Shown: positions 18,222-28,196, numbered from the stretch's first letter. The stretch is 64,000 nucleotides of DNA from Psychrobacter sp. 4Dc (GCF_002836715.1 NZ_PJAT01000039.1:29512-93511), one strand, 5' to 3'. The notes: generated from the letters alone by a model not told the origin. Translations and numbers: made by a program.

Positions 18222-19643
18222 ATGTCAGAGAAAAAGCTGGATAGCCATATTCCTGATGATGGTAACGAGTATTTATTTACGGATACATTCCCAAAGGGAA
18301 CGGGAAAAGGATTGATCGTGGTCGCCATTGCGGCAATCATTAGTTTTATTATTTATAGTGTATTGCCATTTGAGGTCAGTGCTAACAAAGGGCTAGCAAT
18401 GCTGTTTTTTATCGGCGTGCTATGGCTCACTGAGGCGATACACGTCACAATCACTGCGATCTTGGTGGTTGTGGTTGGGACATTAATTGGCATTCCTGAT
18501 TTTAATGCTGAAGTCGGTCTGCAAAGCTTTGCTAGTCCCATTATTTATCTCTTCTTTGGTGGTTTTGCCTTGGCGGCCGCGTTACATGTACAAAAGCTTG
18601 ATAGAAAGATTGCGCTAAAAATTCTATCGTTGTCGGGCGGCAAGCTCAGTACAGCAGTATTTTTGATATTTGGTGTGACGGCATTCTTGTCCATGTGGAT
18701 ATCGAATACAGCGACAACGGCAATGATGCTCCCATTGGCACTCGGTATTTTAACGCAAGTTGATAGTAAAGAAGATCGCGGTACTTTTGTGTTTGTACTG
18801 CTTGGTATTGCTTATTCAGCAAGTTTGGGTGGTTTGGGCACGATTGTCGGCTCGCCACCAAATGCCATTGCTGCAAAAGCATTGGATATCGCATTTGTTG
18901 ATTGGATGAAGTTTGGTATCCCAATGATGCTGATACTATTACCAGTACTGTTGGGTGCGATGTATTTGTATCTAAAGCCGAACCTAAACCGTACTATGCA
19001 GCTAGAGCAAGATGAAATCATTCCTTGGACCAAAACCCGCCTATTAACAATTACTGTTTTCATTGTCACGGCAGCTAGCTGGATGTTGTCTAAACAAATT
19101 GGGGCTGCAGTTGGTATCGAAGATACAGATGCCGTTGTCGCGTTGCTTGCAGCAGTGGCGGTCGTGAGCTTGGGTCTAGTTTCTTGGAAACAGGTATCAG
19201 ACAACACGGATTGGGGCGTGCTCATGTTATTTGGTGGCGGTATTGCGCTATCAAATATCCTAAAAGTATCAGGTGCGTCATTAGTGTTAGGCGAGACGGT
19301 TGCTAATGGCTTACAAACAGCGCCACTATTGGTGGTGATGCTTGCAATCTCAGCCTTTATTATTTTCTTGACAGAGTTTGCATCAAATACGGCTTCAGCA
19401 GCGCTCTTAGTACCTGTGTTTGTGGCAATTGCCGAGCATATGGGTATACCGAGTGAGGTCTTAGTACTTATTATTGGTATCGGTGCGTCTTGTGCCTTTA
19501 TGCTACCAGTTGCTACGCCGCCGAATGCTATTGTGTTTGGTACAGGTTTGATCAAGCAAACAGAGATGATACGTACAGGTGTCATCCTTAATATTATCTC
19601 TACTATCATCGTTGGGTGTTGGGCATACTTTTTCTTATTGTAG
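18222..19643 (+). CDS. SLC13/DASS-family sodium:dicarboxylate (or anion) symporter
   Basis: An inner-membrane transporter of 473 residues with 11-12 hydrophobic segments. The two pseudo-repeats of the DASS fold each show their signature. The first half has SNTATTAMMLPLALGIL and GSPPNAIA; the second has ASNTASAALLVPVFVAIA and VATPPNAIVFGTG. SNT and TPPN-type loops bind sodium and carboxylate in characterised members. The substrate (C4-dicarboxylate, citrate or sulfate) cannot be decided here. AAGGA lies 8 nt before the ATG. The TAG stop is the first three bases of the downstream 8-bp repeat array. Confidence 0.9.
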   Translation: MSEKKLDSHIPDDGNEYLFTDTFPKGTGKGLIVVAIAAIISFIIYSVLPFEVSANKGLAMLFFIGVLWLTEAIHVTITAILVVVVGTLIGIPDFNAEVGLQSFASPIIYLFFGGFALAAALHVQKLDRKIALKILSLSGGKLSTAVFLIFGVTAFLSMWISNTATTAMMLPLALGILTQVDSKEDRGTFVFVLLGIAYSASLGGLGTIVGSPPNAIAAKALDIAFVDWMKFGIPMMLILLPVLLGAMYLYLKPNLNRTMQLEQDEIIPWTKTRLLTITVFIVTAASWMLSKQIGAAVGIEDTDAVVALLAAVAVVSLGLVSWKQVSDNTDWGVLMLFGGGIALSNILKVSGASLVLGETVANGLQTAPLLVVMLAISAFIIFLTEFASNTASAALLVPVFVAIAEHMGIPSEVLVLIIGIGASCAFMLPVATPPNAIVFGTGLIKQTEMIRTGVILNIISTIIVGCWAYFFLL

Positions 19644-19709
19644 TTAAGTAGTTAAGTAGTTAAGTAGTTAAGTAGTTAAGTAGTTAAGTAGTTAAGTAGT
19701 TAAGTAGTT
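19641..19709. repeat. 8-bp tandem repeat TAGTTAAG, 8.6 copies
   Basis: Eight full units of TAGTTAAG run from 19641 to 19704, followed by a partial TAGTT. The first TAG is the stop codon of the transporter gene. The array lies between that stop and the terminator, so length changes should not alter the protein. Confidence 0.97.
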
Positions 19710-19740
19710 CATGTAGACACAGTCATATGTACAAATGCTA

Positions 19741-19782
19741 AAAACCCCAATGTTCAAGACAAATTGAACGTTGGGGTTTTTT
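19741..19782 (+). terminator. Rho-independent terminator of the SLC13-type gene
   Basis: AAAACCCCAATGTTCAA pairs with TTGAACGTTGGGGTTTT (one G:T or A:C mismatch) around GACAAA, then TT. Confidence 0.92.
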
Positions 19783-19854
19783 ATGGCTTATCATACGAGC
19801 TAACGGTATAGAATGTTTATTATTAACGTCATCTTATTAAATGGATTTGATCAC

Positions 19855-20853
19855 ATGACACAGTACTTATTAAAAGCAACTGTTCTGATATTACTAGGCG
19901 CAATTGCCGTGCTAATGGCATTTATAGCAAAATATTGGGCACCTGATCGTACCATCGCTGAGTTAAAACAATGGCAACTACCCAACAGCGAATTTATAGA
20001 CATACAAGGTATGCAGGCGCATGTAGTGCAGTCAGCTAATTGTCATACACACCGTGGCGATGCAGCCGAAAAAAACCGACCCGAAACAATCGTTTTATTG
20101 CATGGTACATCGGCAAGTTTGCATACATGGGAGGGCTGGACCAAGGCGCTGTCTGATCAATACTGTGTCGTGAGCATGGATTTGCCAGGGTTTGGTTTGA
20201 CAGGTCCTTATGTGGACGAGAGCACACAATATAGCAGCGAAAATTATGCGGCGTTTGTCATTGAAGTACTTAATCATTTGAAGCTGGACCGTGTCACGCT
20301 AGCTGGTAATTCATTGGGAGGCAAGGTAGCGTGGCGTACTGCAGCTTTGTATCCTGAGCGTGTCAATCGATTGATATTGGTAGATTCAGTTGGTTATCCA
20401 GCAACGCCCAAACATATTCCTATTGGTTTTAAACTTGCTAAATATCCAGCGATGTCACCAATTTTAAATCGCATCCTACCCAGAAGTGTTGTTGAGAAAA
20501 GCGTTTTAAGTGTGTATGCAGACAATAGCAAAGTAAACGATGCCTTAGTTAATAGATACTATGAATTGACCCTACGTAAAGGTAATCGGCAGGCTTTGAG
20601 TCGTCGCCTAAATGAAACTGATGATGAGAGCGATCAAGCTCAAATAAAGCAGCTAGACATGCCGACTTTGATCTTATGGGGTGCAAAAGATGATCTTATT
20701 CCTGTAGGAAATGCCGCGTTATTTCATAGGGATATAAGTAATAGTCAGCTTAAAATATTTGATAACTTAGGTCATGTACCGCACGAAGAAGATCCGTTAG
20801 CAACCGTTGACGTTGTAAAGCAGTTTTTAATTAGTGAGTCAGGAAATGGATAA
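19855..20853 (+). CDS. Alpha/beta hydrolase, membrane-anchored
   Basis: A serine hydrolase of unknown substrate, 332 residues from ATG 19855 (an in-frame ATG at 19813 would add 14). The first 25 residues form a membrane helix, so the enzyme is probably anchored facing the periplasm. The fold shows HGTSASLHTWEGW (oxyanion region), the nucleophile elbow GNSLGG, the acid in ILWGAKDDLIP and the histidine in NLGHVPHEEDP. The family includes haloperoxidase-like and lipase-like esterases. It overlaps the next gene by a few bases. Confidence 0.8.
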   Translation: MTQYLLKATVLILLGAIAVLMAFIAKYWAPDRTIAELKQWQLPNSEFIDIQGMQAHVVQSANCHTHRGDAAEKNRPETIVLLHGTSASLHTWEGWTKALSDQYCVVSMDLPGFGLTGPYVDESTQYSSENYAAFVIEVLNHLKLDRVTLAGNSLGGKVAWRTAALYPERVNRLILVDSVGYPATPKHIPIGFKLAKYPAMSPILNRILPRSVVEKSVLSVYADNSKVNDALVNRYYELTLRKGNRQALSRRLNETDDESDQAQIKQLDMPTLILWGAKDDLIPVGNAALFHRDISNSQLKIFDNLGHVPHEEDPLATVDVVKQFLISESGNG

Positions 20854-21640
20854 CTTAGAAAAGAAACAGATAACAACCATCGCTGCGATTTCAGATATTC
20901 ATAGTAATATCTACGCTCTTGAAGCTGTGCTTGCCGATATAAGATATCGAGATGTTGATCAGATTGTCAATCTTGGTGATATTTTATACGGGCCAATAGC
21001 ACCTCATGCTACCTATGAGCTATTAATGGCAAATCGAGATGATATTATTACCATTAGAGGCAATCAGGATAGGCAGATTTATGAAGCCACTACGGCAGAA
21101 ATTGCTAATAATCCAACCATGGGTTTTATTATCAAAGATCTCTCTAAAAAAGCGATTGAATGGATGCGGTCTTTGCCATTTTATTTTCATGTCAGTGAGG
21201 ATGTATACCTCTGCCATGGTTCGCCGACCGATGACATGATATATTTACTAGAGGATATCGAAACGGGTCAACCAATAGTGCGTAATGATGCGACTATATT
21301 GGCGTTACTTGATGGTATTGATAATGATGTTATCTTATGTGGTCATACACACATCCCGCGTACAGTAGTACTGTCGTCAGGACAAACTATTGTGAATAGT
21401 GGTAGCGTTGGCTATCCAGCTTACGAAGACGATTTGCCTATTATTCATAAGATGCAAACTTATTCGCCTCATGCTAATTATGCTCTTATCAAATGTATTG
21501 AGACTCAACAAGGTAAACATTGGCAAACTGAGCATGTCAGGGTCGCTTATGACCATGAAGCAGCAGCAAATATGGCTCTAAGAAACGGACGTGAAGATTG
21601 GGCATTTGCATTGAAGACGGGTAGAGTGATTCCAGTATGA
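20846..21640 (+). CDS. Metallophosphoesterase, YfcE/MPP-like
   Basis: A calcineurin-like phosphoesterase of about 265 residues. It carries the metal-binding blocks AISDIHSN (Asp, His), NLGDILYG (Asp), RGNQD (Asn, Asp), CHGSP (His) and GHTHIPR (His, His), so all ligands of a two-metal centre are present. The substrate is unknown; relatives are phosphodiesterases or diadenosine-tetraphosphate hydrolases. The start is uncertain. ATG 20846 has AGGA only 1 nt upstream; a GTG at 20834 gives four more residues but no better site. Either overlaps the hydrolase gene, which suggests coupling. Confidence 0.85.
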   Translation: MDNLEKKQITTIAAISDIHSNIYALEAVLADIRYRDVDQIVNLGDILYGPIAPHATYELLMANRDDIITIRGNQDRQIYEATTAEIANNPTMGFIIKDLSKKAIEWMRSLPFYFHVSEDVYLCHGSPTDDMIYLLEDIETGQPIVRNDATILALLDGIDNDVILCGHTHIPRTVVLSSGQTIVNSGSVGYPAYEDDLPIIHKMQTYSPHANYALIKCIETQQGKHWQTEHVRVAYDHEAAANMALRNGREDWAFALKTGRVIPV

Positions 21641-21725
21641 CAGTACTTAAAAACGTTCTATCCTAGCAATGACAGCATTACCTTTAGATTAACTATGGGT
21701 TTTTATTTAATAGAGATTACGTAAA

Positions 21726-22316
21726 ATGCTAACACTATATATGGTTCAATTGGGCGGCCGTCCTAAAGGCCGTCTGATTGAGCAACACGATATTTTCTTT
21801 GGTGCAGCCAGTCAAGTGAGTGACTTGATAGGAGATATCAATGAACATTGGCCTGAGGTAAAAAATAAATGGCATATTGATTCGTATCGAGCGATTGCCA
21901 AAGTGGGTAGTTATGCCATTAAGTTAATTGAACCAAGTCAGCAATTAAAGGCTGCTGCTGACTTAAAGTTATTCTTTATCAATCTAGGTGGCTATCAGCA
22001 GGACAGTTTTGAAGAATTCCATTATAAGCTACTCATCGTTGCACCTAACCAAGCTGACGCGATCAAACAAGCAAAAAAAAGTGATTTTTATAAGCAATCT
22101 ACTTTTAAAGATAAAACGTCACCTTTCAATGCAGCTTCTCATATTGATGATAAGTTTGCAGTAGATATAGATGACATATATAACGTAAATGATCTTATCT
22201 CCAATGTTCAGCTTTCGATTGAGCCTATTAGTGATACAGATGAGCTGAATGCTAAAGAAGACAAAGAGTACGTCGGCTATCTAAGCATCAAGAATTTAAA
22301 GAAATTGGCGCTATAA
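21726..22316 (+). CDS. DUF1543 domain protein
   Basis: The N-terminal MVQLGGRPKGRLIEQHDIFFG is the hallmark of DUF1543, a family of unknown function found in gamma-proteobacteria and Bacteroidetes. The 196-residue protein appears to have two related halves, the second starting near residue 75. It is soluble, with no signal peptide or cysteine cluster. It lies 85 bp after the phosphoesterase gene on the same strand. Confidence 0.85.
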   Translation: MLTLYMVQLGGRPKGRLIEQHDIFFGAASQVSDLIGDINEHWPEVKNKWHIDSYRAIAKVGSYAIKLIEPSQQLKAAADLKLFFINLGGYQQDSFEEFHYKLLIVAPNQADAIKQAKKSDFYKQSTFKDKTSPFNAASHIDDKFAVDIDDIYNVNDLISNVQLSIEPISDTDELNAKEDKEYVGYLSIKNLKKLAL

Positions 22317-22475
22317 TAGATTTATCTAAATTTCATAAAAGTAACTCAATACACGCTTGATTAAATAAACCTAATGGACAGCTTACGAGAGCAATCAGGA
22401 CTCGACTAACTTGAATCATACCCCAATTACCCCCATAATCTAACCAATTCTACATAATAAATAGCCTAAGCAAAT

Positions 22476-25400
22476 ATGCCCAATACTTCTAAGCCCAATA
22501 TTCCTGAAAACAGCGATTCAGATACATCTACTGTAAATGAAACTCAAGATACTAAGAAGCCAGCAGTACCACTGGCGGATCTACCAGTACTTGCCAAGGA
22601 TAGCTATTACTTAAGCCGTCTTGAACGTGAGCTGGCACGTGCTGCTGTGCCTAAGAATAAAAAATCTAATCATGATTCTGAGCAAGAAAAGAAGCTAGAT
22701 GATGTACTCGCTAAAAAACGTGCTCAGTACGAGAAAATAAAAATGCGTTCTCAAGAAGCTGTGCAGGCACGTATCAATAGTATTCCAAGTGATTTACCTG
22801 CCAAGCTAAATCTGGATCTGCCTGTTAGCCAACGCGCAGAAGACTTAGTACAAGCGATTATCGATAATCAAGTTATTATCGTTGCTGGTGAGACGGGTTC
22901 TGGTAAAACGACGCAGTTGCCTAAGCTTGCAATGCTAGCAGGGCGCGGTATTACAGGGCAGATAGGGCATACACAGCCGAGACGATTGGCTGCTCGTAGT
23001 GTGGCAAACCGTATCGCAGAAGAGCTGGGTGAGCCATTAGGTAATACTGTCAGTTTTAAGATTCGCTTTAATGAGCAAGGGACAGCACAATCTGTTGTAA
23101 AGCTCATGACGGATGGTATCTTACTCGCTGAGTTGGGTCATGATCGGTTTTTGAGTAAGTACGATACTATTATTATCGATGAGGCGCACGAGCGTAGTTT
23201 GAACATCGATTTTATTATGGGTTATCTCAAAAAGATGCTGCCCAAGCGCCCAGATTTAAAAGTCATCATTACCTCAGCGACCCTTGACACTAAGCGCTTT
23301 AGTGAATACTTCAGCCGTTATGACAATAAGCTCAAACGGCAAGTCCCTGCGCCTATTTTTAATGTAGAAGGGCGTAGCTTTCCAGTAGAAGTCCGTTATC
23401 GTCCGTTGACAGATGAGCCAGTGAACAGCTCGGAAGATGACAGCTATGATGATTTTGAAGAGAACCTGCCGCGTGCTGTGGTTGCTGCTGTCGAAGAGTG
23501 TTTTAGCGATGCACAGAGTAAAGGTCACGCCGATCAAGCTGATATTTTGATATTTGCTGCGACTGAAGCGGAGATTCGCGAAACGCAGGAAGTGCTTGAG
23601 CGTCATGGCCCTCGCCATACAGAAGTGCTGCCCTTGTTTGCACGGCAGACTTATGAAGAGCAGCAGCGTATCTTTCAGCCATCGGGTCGAGGTCGCCGTA
23701 TTGTTATCGCGACCAACGTTGCTGAGACTGCATTGACTGTGCCGGGTATTCGATATGTGATCGACTTGGGTTTTGAGCGGATTTCACGTTACTCGTATCG
23801 TTCACGCGTACAACGTTTACCGATTGAAGCAATTTCGCAAGCAGCGGCCAATCAGCGTAAAGGTCGCTGTGGCCGTGTTGCTCCAGGTGTTTGTATTCGT
23901 CTTTATAGTGAAGAAGATTTTAGTGGCCGCCCTGAGTTCACTGAGCCTGAGATTTTACGTACTAATTTAGCGTCAGTAATCTTGCAAATGGCCAATCTAC
24001 GTCTAGGTAGTGTGGATGACTTTGAGTTCATTGAGCCGCCTGATAGCCGATTGGTCACTGATGGTCATAAATTGCTAGATGAATTGGGCGCTATTACTTC
24101 TAAGAAAGACATTGCTGCTCAAGACAAAGTTAACAAGCCAAAAGCGAGAAAAGGGCTTGATCACCTGCGCTTGACAGCGACTGGTCAGAAAATGGCACGT
24201 ATGCCAATCGATCCAAGGCTGGCACGTATGCTGGTCGCTGGTTCTGATTTTGATTGTATTCGTGAGATGCTGATCGTTGTGGCCGCGCTTGCCGTGCAAG
24301 ACCCTCGTGAGCGCCCTGCCAATAAGCGCACGCAAGCAGATCAAAAGCATGCAATCTTCCGTCAAGATGATTCTGACTTTTTGTTTTATTTGAGTCTATG
24401 GAAAGCGCTGTTTGAAAAAGATGAAGACGGCAATAAACTGTCTGGTAATCAGCGTAAGCAGTTTGCTAAGAAAAACTATTTAAGCTTCCCGCGTGTACGT
24501 GAATGGCATCAGACGCATCGTCAGTTGGTACAGATGGTCACTGAGCTGAAGTTAACGGATGTCAATGAGTCAAAAGCTGCTGATAAAAATGTGGCTGTTA
24601 ATGATCCAACAGCGATCGAAGACGAAGAGTTAAAAGCGGTCAAATATGCCAATCTGCATAGAGCGTTGTTAACAGGATTGTTGTCTATCATCGCGCATAA
24701 GACTGAAAGCCGCGGTGAGTATTTGGCTGCGCGTCAGCAAAAGGCCAAGATATTCCCAGCCAGTACGGTGTTTAAACAAATACCCCCTTGGGTGATGGCA
24801 TTTGAAATGGTGGAGACTTCACAAGTCTTTATGCGTACTGTTGCCAAAATCGAACCAGAATGGATTATTTCAGCGGCAGGTGACTTGCTGAAATATCACT
24901 ATTTCGAACCACATTGGTCCAAGAAAACAGGACGCGTCAAAGCCTACGCACAGATTAGTTTGTTTGGGCTGATTATTATTAGTAAGCAGCTGACCAATTA
25001 TGAACAAGTCAATCTGGTCGAGTCACGAGAGATATTTATCCGTGATGGCTTAGTGACGGGCAACTTTGGTCGCAATGCACCATTTTTACAACATAACATG
25101 GATAAGATTGCTCATGTTGAGCGTATCGAAGACAAGCTGCGTCGCCGTGATTTATTGGTGGATGAAGAGACGCTGTATCAGTTCTATGATAAGAAAATTC
25201 CTGAGCACGTTGCCAGTCGCAAAGCGTTTGAGGATTGGCGTGCAGAAGTGGAGAAACATGATGCCAAGCATCTATTCTTTACTGATGAAGACGTACTTAA
25301 TAGCCAAGCGCCGACCACAGGGGACTTCCCAGAAGTGTGGAAGCTGGGCGATTTAAAACTGCCGCTCCGCTATATCTTTGATCCGGCCAGCGATGATGAT

Positions 25401-26708
25401 GGTGTGACCATACGTGTACCGCTTGCCGCATTACCGCAGCTCGACGCGATTGAGCTACTGTGGGGTGTGCCCGGTTGGCGCTATGAATTAGTATTGCAGC
25501 TGCTCAAGTCACTGCCAAAGGAGATACGTCGTCAAATCGTACCGATACCCAATACTGCAGACAGTTTGTTTGATGAGTTGCAGCCAAAGGGTGGGCAAGG
25601 ATTGTTGAAGCAGCTGTGTCAGGCATTGCATCGTCGCGGTATCATGTCGGTGACACCAGAGAACTTCAATCCATCTACGATTGATCGCTATTTGCAGCCA
25701 CAAATCTGCGTGGTCGATGAGAAAAACCGTATCATCGAAAAAGGCCGTGATCTGCAAACCCTACAGATTCGTCATGCATCTGAGACCAGTCAAGCGGTAA
25801 ATGAACAGCAAGGCGTGCATACTGAGTTTCCTGAGCATTTTGCTTTCAGCAAAAATCATCATAGTGCGGGTGTGGTGATGAAACAGTTTGCAGCGCTCGT
25901 CGCTGATGAAGCGGGAGAAGCTGTATCGATTCATCAATATACTGATGTCAATGCAGCACTTCAAGCACATCGTATCGGGGTGCTGACTTTAATAAAAGGC
26001 AAACTTGGTGCAAAGAAAAAGCAATTAACGAGCCAAATCGATAGTATATTTAAATTGGCATTTGCGCCACTTGGCGACATGGATAAACTCAAAACGATTG
26101 TTATAGATGCTGCGTTAGACGCGGCTCTCGAAGAGCACTACGTCTTATTTGATCATTCTGAAAATTTACCAGAAAGCGCTGATAACATCGCAGTTGGATT
26201 GAGCGAGGAGCTACCGTTTACCTCTGAAGAGTATGCACAAACGCTCGAAGTGGTAGTCAATAACTTCTTATTAACTGGTCAAAGCGTCATCAAAACGCTT
26301 AAGAATGTCTACACTCGTTGGCAGCGTATTCGCCAAGGGTTGCTGATGTTAGATCGTGAAATATTTGGTGAGTCTATCGATGATATCGAAGATCAGTTAG
26401 AAGATTTACATTTGGCTGATTTTGTTTATCGGATGGATTACAGCCATTGGCAACAGTATCCACGCTATCTTGAAGCGTTACAGATTCGACTAGAGCGTTT
26501 GGAGCACAACCTCGACGCCGACCTTGATGGTGTCTACGCGCTTGATTTGCATATGGAGCGGCTAGCAGGACGTGCGGACAAAGAAGCCATTAGTGAGTAT
26601 CGTTGGATGGTGGAAGAGTATCGTATTCAACTGTTTGCCCAGCCTATGAAAACTCGTATGGCAGTATCGCCCAAGCGTCTAAGCAAAATGTGGGACAAGG
26701 TGAGTTAG
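22476..26708 (+). CDS. hrpA: ATP-dependent RNA helicase HrpA (DEAH box)
   Basis: HrpA is a DEAH/RHA helicase of the cytosol, involved in mRNA processing and in resolving stalled ribosomes in E. coli. It is 1410 residues against about 1300 in E. coli. Walker A GETGSGKT is at 138-145, DEAH at 235-238, the SATLD motif follows, and QRKGRCGR is motif VI. The oligonucleotide-binding fold and the long HrpA-specific C-terminal domain (DUF3418) follow. The start at 22476 fits the family N-terminus, but there is no Shine-Dalgarno; the place is taken by the motif AATAGCCTAAGCAA at 22460-22473. It is monocistronic. Confidence 0.96.
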   Translation: MPNTSKPNIPENSDSDTSTVNETQDTKKPAVPLADLPVLAKDSYYLSRLERELARAAVPKNKKSNHDSEQEKKLDDVLAKKRAQYEKIKMRSQEAVQARINSIPSDLPAKLNLDLPVSQRAEDLVQAIIDNQVIIVAGETGSGKTTQLPKLAMLAGRGITGQIGHTQPRRLAARSVANRIAEELGEPLGNTVSFKIRFNEQGTAQSVVKLMTDGILLAELGHDRFLSKYDTIIIDEAHERSLNIDFIMGYLKKMLPKRPDLKVIITSATLDTKRFSEYFSRYDNKLKRQVPAPIFNVEGRSFPVEVRYRPLTDEPVNSSEDDSYDDFEENLPRAVVAAVEECFSDAQSKGHADQADILIFAATEAEIRETQEVLERHGPRHTEVLPLFARQTYEEQQRIFQPSGRGRRIVIATNVAETALTVPGIRYVIDLGFERISRYSYRSRVQRLPIEAISQAAANQRKGRCGRVAPGVCIRLYSEEDFSGRPEFTEPEILRTNLASVILQMANLRLGSVDDFEFIEPPDSRLVTDGHKLLDELGAITSKKDIAAQDKVNKPKARKGLDHLRLTATGQKMARMPIDPRLARMLVAGSDFDCIREMLIVVAALAVQDPRERPANKRTQADQKHAIFRQDDSDFLFYLSLWKALFEKDEDGNKLSGNQRKQFAKKNYLSFPRVREWHQTHRQLVQMVTELKLTDVNESKAADKNVAVNDPTAIEDEELKAVKYANLHRALLTGLLSIIAHKTESRGEYLAARQQKAKIFPASTVFKQIPPWVMAFEMVETSQVFMRTVAKIEPEWIISAAGDLLKYHYFEPHWSKKTGRVKAYAQISLFGLIIISKQLTNYEQVNLVESREIFIRDGLVTGNFGRNAPFLQHNMDKIAHVERIEDKLRRRDLLVDEETLYQFYDKKIPEHVASRKAFEDWRAEVEKHDAKHLFFTDEDVLNSQAPTTGDFPEVWKLGDLKLPLRYIFDPASDDDGVTIRVPLAALPQLDAIELLWGVPGWRYELVLQLLKSLPKEIRRQIVPIPNTADSLFDELQPKGGQGLLKQLCQALHRRGIMSVTPENFNPSTIDRYLQPQICVVDEKNRIIEKGRDLQTLQIRHASETSQAVNEQQGVHTEFPEHFAFSKNHHSAGVVMKQFAALVADEAGEAVSIHQYTDVNAALQAHRIGVLTLIKGKLGAKKKQLTSQIDSIFKLAFAPLGDMDKLKTIVIDAALDAALEEHYVLFDHSENLPESADNIAVGLSEELPFTSEEYAQTLEVVVNNFLLTGQSVIKTLKNVYTRWQRIRQGLLMLDREIFGESIDDIEDQLEDLHLADFVYRMDYSHWQQYPRYLEALQIRLERLEHNLDADLDGVYALDLHMERLAGRADKEAISEYRWMVEEYRIQLFAQPMKTRMAVSPKRLSKMWDKVS

Positions 26709-26848
26709 GCTAAATTTTAGTTTTGTATGGTACGTCATGTTATAGAGCACACATTGATCTTAAGATACGGGCTCTATAACTAAGCGTTCTAAATGCCATA
26801 TGTTACCTACTAAATTGGATATCAATCTCAAATAAAAGGACAATTAAA

Positions 26849-27454
26849 ATGTGGGATGAACGCTATAGCGGTACAGAGTTCGCATTTGGCACTGAACCTA
26901 ATGATTTTTTGAGAGAGACATTTGAGCAGATACCTGTAGGTGGACACGTACTTTGTCTAGCAGAGGGCGAGGGTAGGAATGCAGTATTTTTAGCTGAGCA
27001 AGGCTTCAAGGTGACTGCGATGGATATGTCCGAAGTAGGGTTAAACAAAGCGAACAAGTTGGCCAAAGATAGAGGCGTAGCTATTACCATCCAAGTAGCT
27101 GATTTAGCAGATTACAAATTTGGTCAGGATAAATGGGACGCCATAGTTTCTATCTGGGCACACGTTCCTAAAACGGTACGTCAATATGTACACGCACAAG
27201 TTGGCACTGCTCTCAAGCCAGAGGGAGTATTTATCGTCGAAGCTTATACAGAACGGCAGCTTGAAACAGAGGCAGTCGGTGGACCACCAGCCAGTCAAAG
27301 GGAACGTTTTGGCTGTTTACAGAGCTTTCAACATGAGCTTGTAGGGCTGAACGAAGTGATTGGTGTAGAGAAGTTGCGTATGGTATCAGAAGGAAAGCGG
27401 CATCAAGGGCTTAGCGCTGTAGTACAGTTTGTTGGCAAAAAAGTCAGCAACTAG
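26849..27454 (+). CDS. Class I SAM-dependent methyltransferase, TehB-like
   Basis: A 201-residue soluble methyltransferase. The SAM-binding motif I is CLAEGEGRNAVFLAEQGFKVTAMDMS, with the acidic residue of motif II at its end; IVSIWAHVP is motif IV. The opening MWDERYSGTEFAFGTEPNDFL is typical of TehB/thiopurine-methyltransferase-like proteins found beside stress genes. The substrate is unknown. AAAGGA lies about 7 nt before the ATG. It is convergent with the next gene. Confidence 0.8.
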   Translation: MWDERYSGTEFAFGTEPNDFLRETFEQIPVGGHVLCLAEGEGRNAVFLAEQGFKVTAMDMSEVGLNKANKLAKDRGVAITIQVADLADYKFGQDKWDAIVSIWAHVPKTVRQYVHAQVGTALKPEGVFIVEAYTERQLETEAVGGPPASQRERFGCLQSFQHELVGLNEVIGVEKLRMVSEGKRHQGLSAVVQFVGKKVSN

Positions 27455-27503
27455 CCGTTGTAAGTGAAATCTATTGGTCGTGATAGTCGCTATATACATA
27501 GTT

Positions 27504-27533
27504 AGAGAAGATAGTTTGCAAACCATCTTCTCT
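27504..27533. repeat. Palindrome between convergent genes
   Basis: AGAGAAGAT (27504-27512) mirrors ATCTTCTCT (27525-27533), with inner GTTTGCAAAC. The stem is long but no T-run follows on either strand, so it is not a canonical terminator. Confidence 0.6.
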
Positions 27534-27604
27534 ATGAGCTATTGGGGCTTAATGTTTGATAATTAGCGACTGGTATCTAATGTCTAGTATTTAATGATTG
27601 GTAC

Positions 27605-27934
27605 TTAATGGCTAATCTTTTCTGTCAGTACACCCATGCTATAAAGCACATAGGCAATCACTGTTAATGCGACGATAAATGGAGTAAGCATCCAAATCAC
27701 AATATTAATCAAAAGTGATGGTAACAATCCATTGAACAATTCAATATCTGGTGCGAAAAAATCGGTCATGACATCGACGGCACGCTTAGCAATAGGGAAT
27801 AGCAAGGTGCTAAAAGCTAACATATAAATGTACTTGCTAAAGCCAGGGTCACTCATGACTACCATAAAGTAGAACACTGTAAAAAACGTGATGCCAAGTG
27901 CCCAGCATTTGAGAGTGTAGCTTAAACGAATCAT
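27605..27934 (-). CDS. Small inner-membrane protein, unknown function
   Basis: A 109-residue protein with about three hydrophobic segments (roughly residues 10-30, 35-50 and 70-95). I do not recognise a family. GGAGATAAC just before the ATG at 27934 is a good ribosome binding site (GGAG, 6 nt spacing). The protein has no cysteines or charged active-site pattern. It is preceded by 262 bp without a gene, which holds one copy of the AATAGCCTAAGCAA motif at 28151-28164 and then the end of the AraC regulator gene. Confidence 0.7.
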   Translation of the reverse strand: MIRLSYTLKCWALGITFFTVFYFMVVMSDPGFSKYIYMLAFSTLLFPIAKRAVDVMTDFFAPDIELFNGLLPSLLINIVIWMLTPFIVALTVIAYVLYSMGVLTEKISH

Positions 27935-28196
27935 GTTATCTCCTCCCTAAGCTTTCTATTGATCGCTTTACATCGATCGTACGCAGAGTAAAGCTGCTCC
28001 TATACATTCATTATTTTAAATATACACAATATGTTATAATACGAATATATAGTCACGTCAACCAATTTTTCTATTTATTTAAAATACTCCATAAATCATT
28101 CAACTTAAAAATGATATTTTTTAAGGAATGCTTTCGTAAATATAATAGTAAATAGCCTAAGCAAAAATTTTTTTTTATTAAAAAATAAAATTATAA

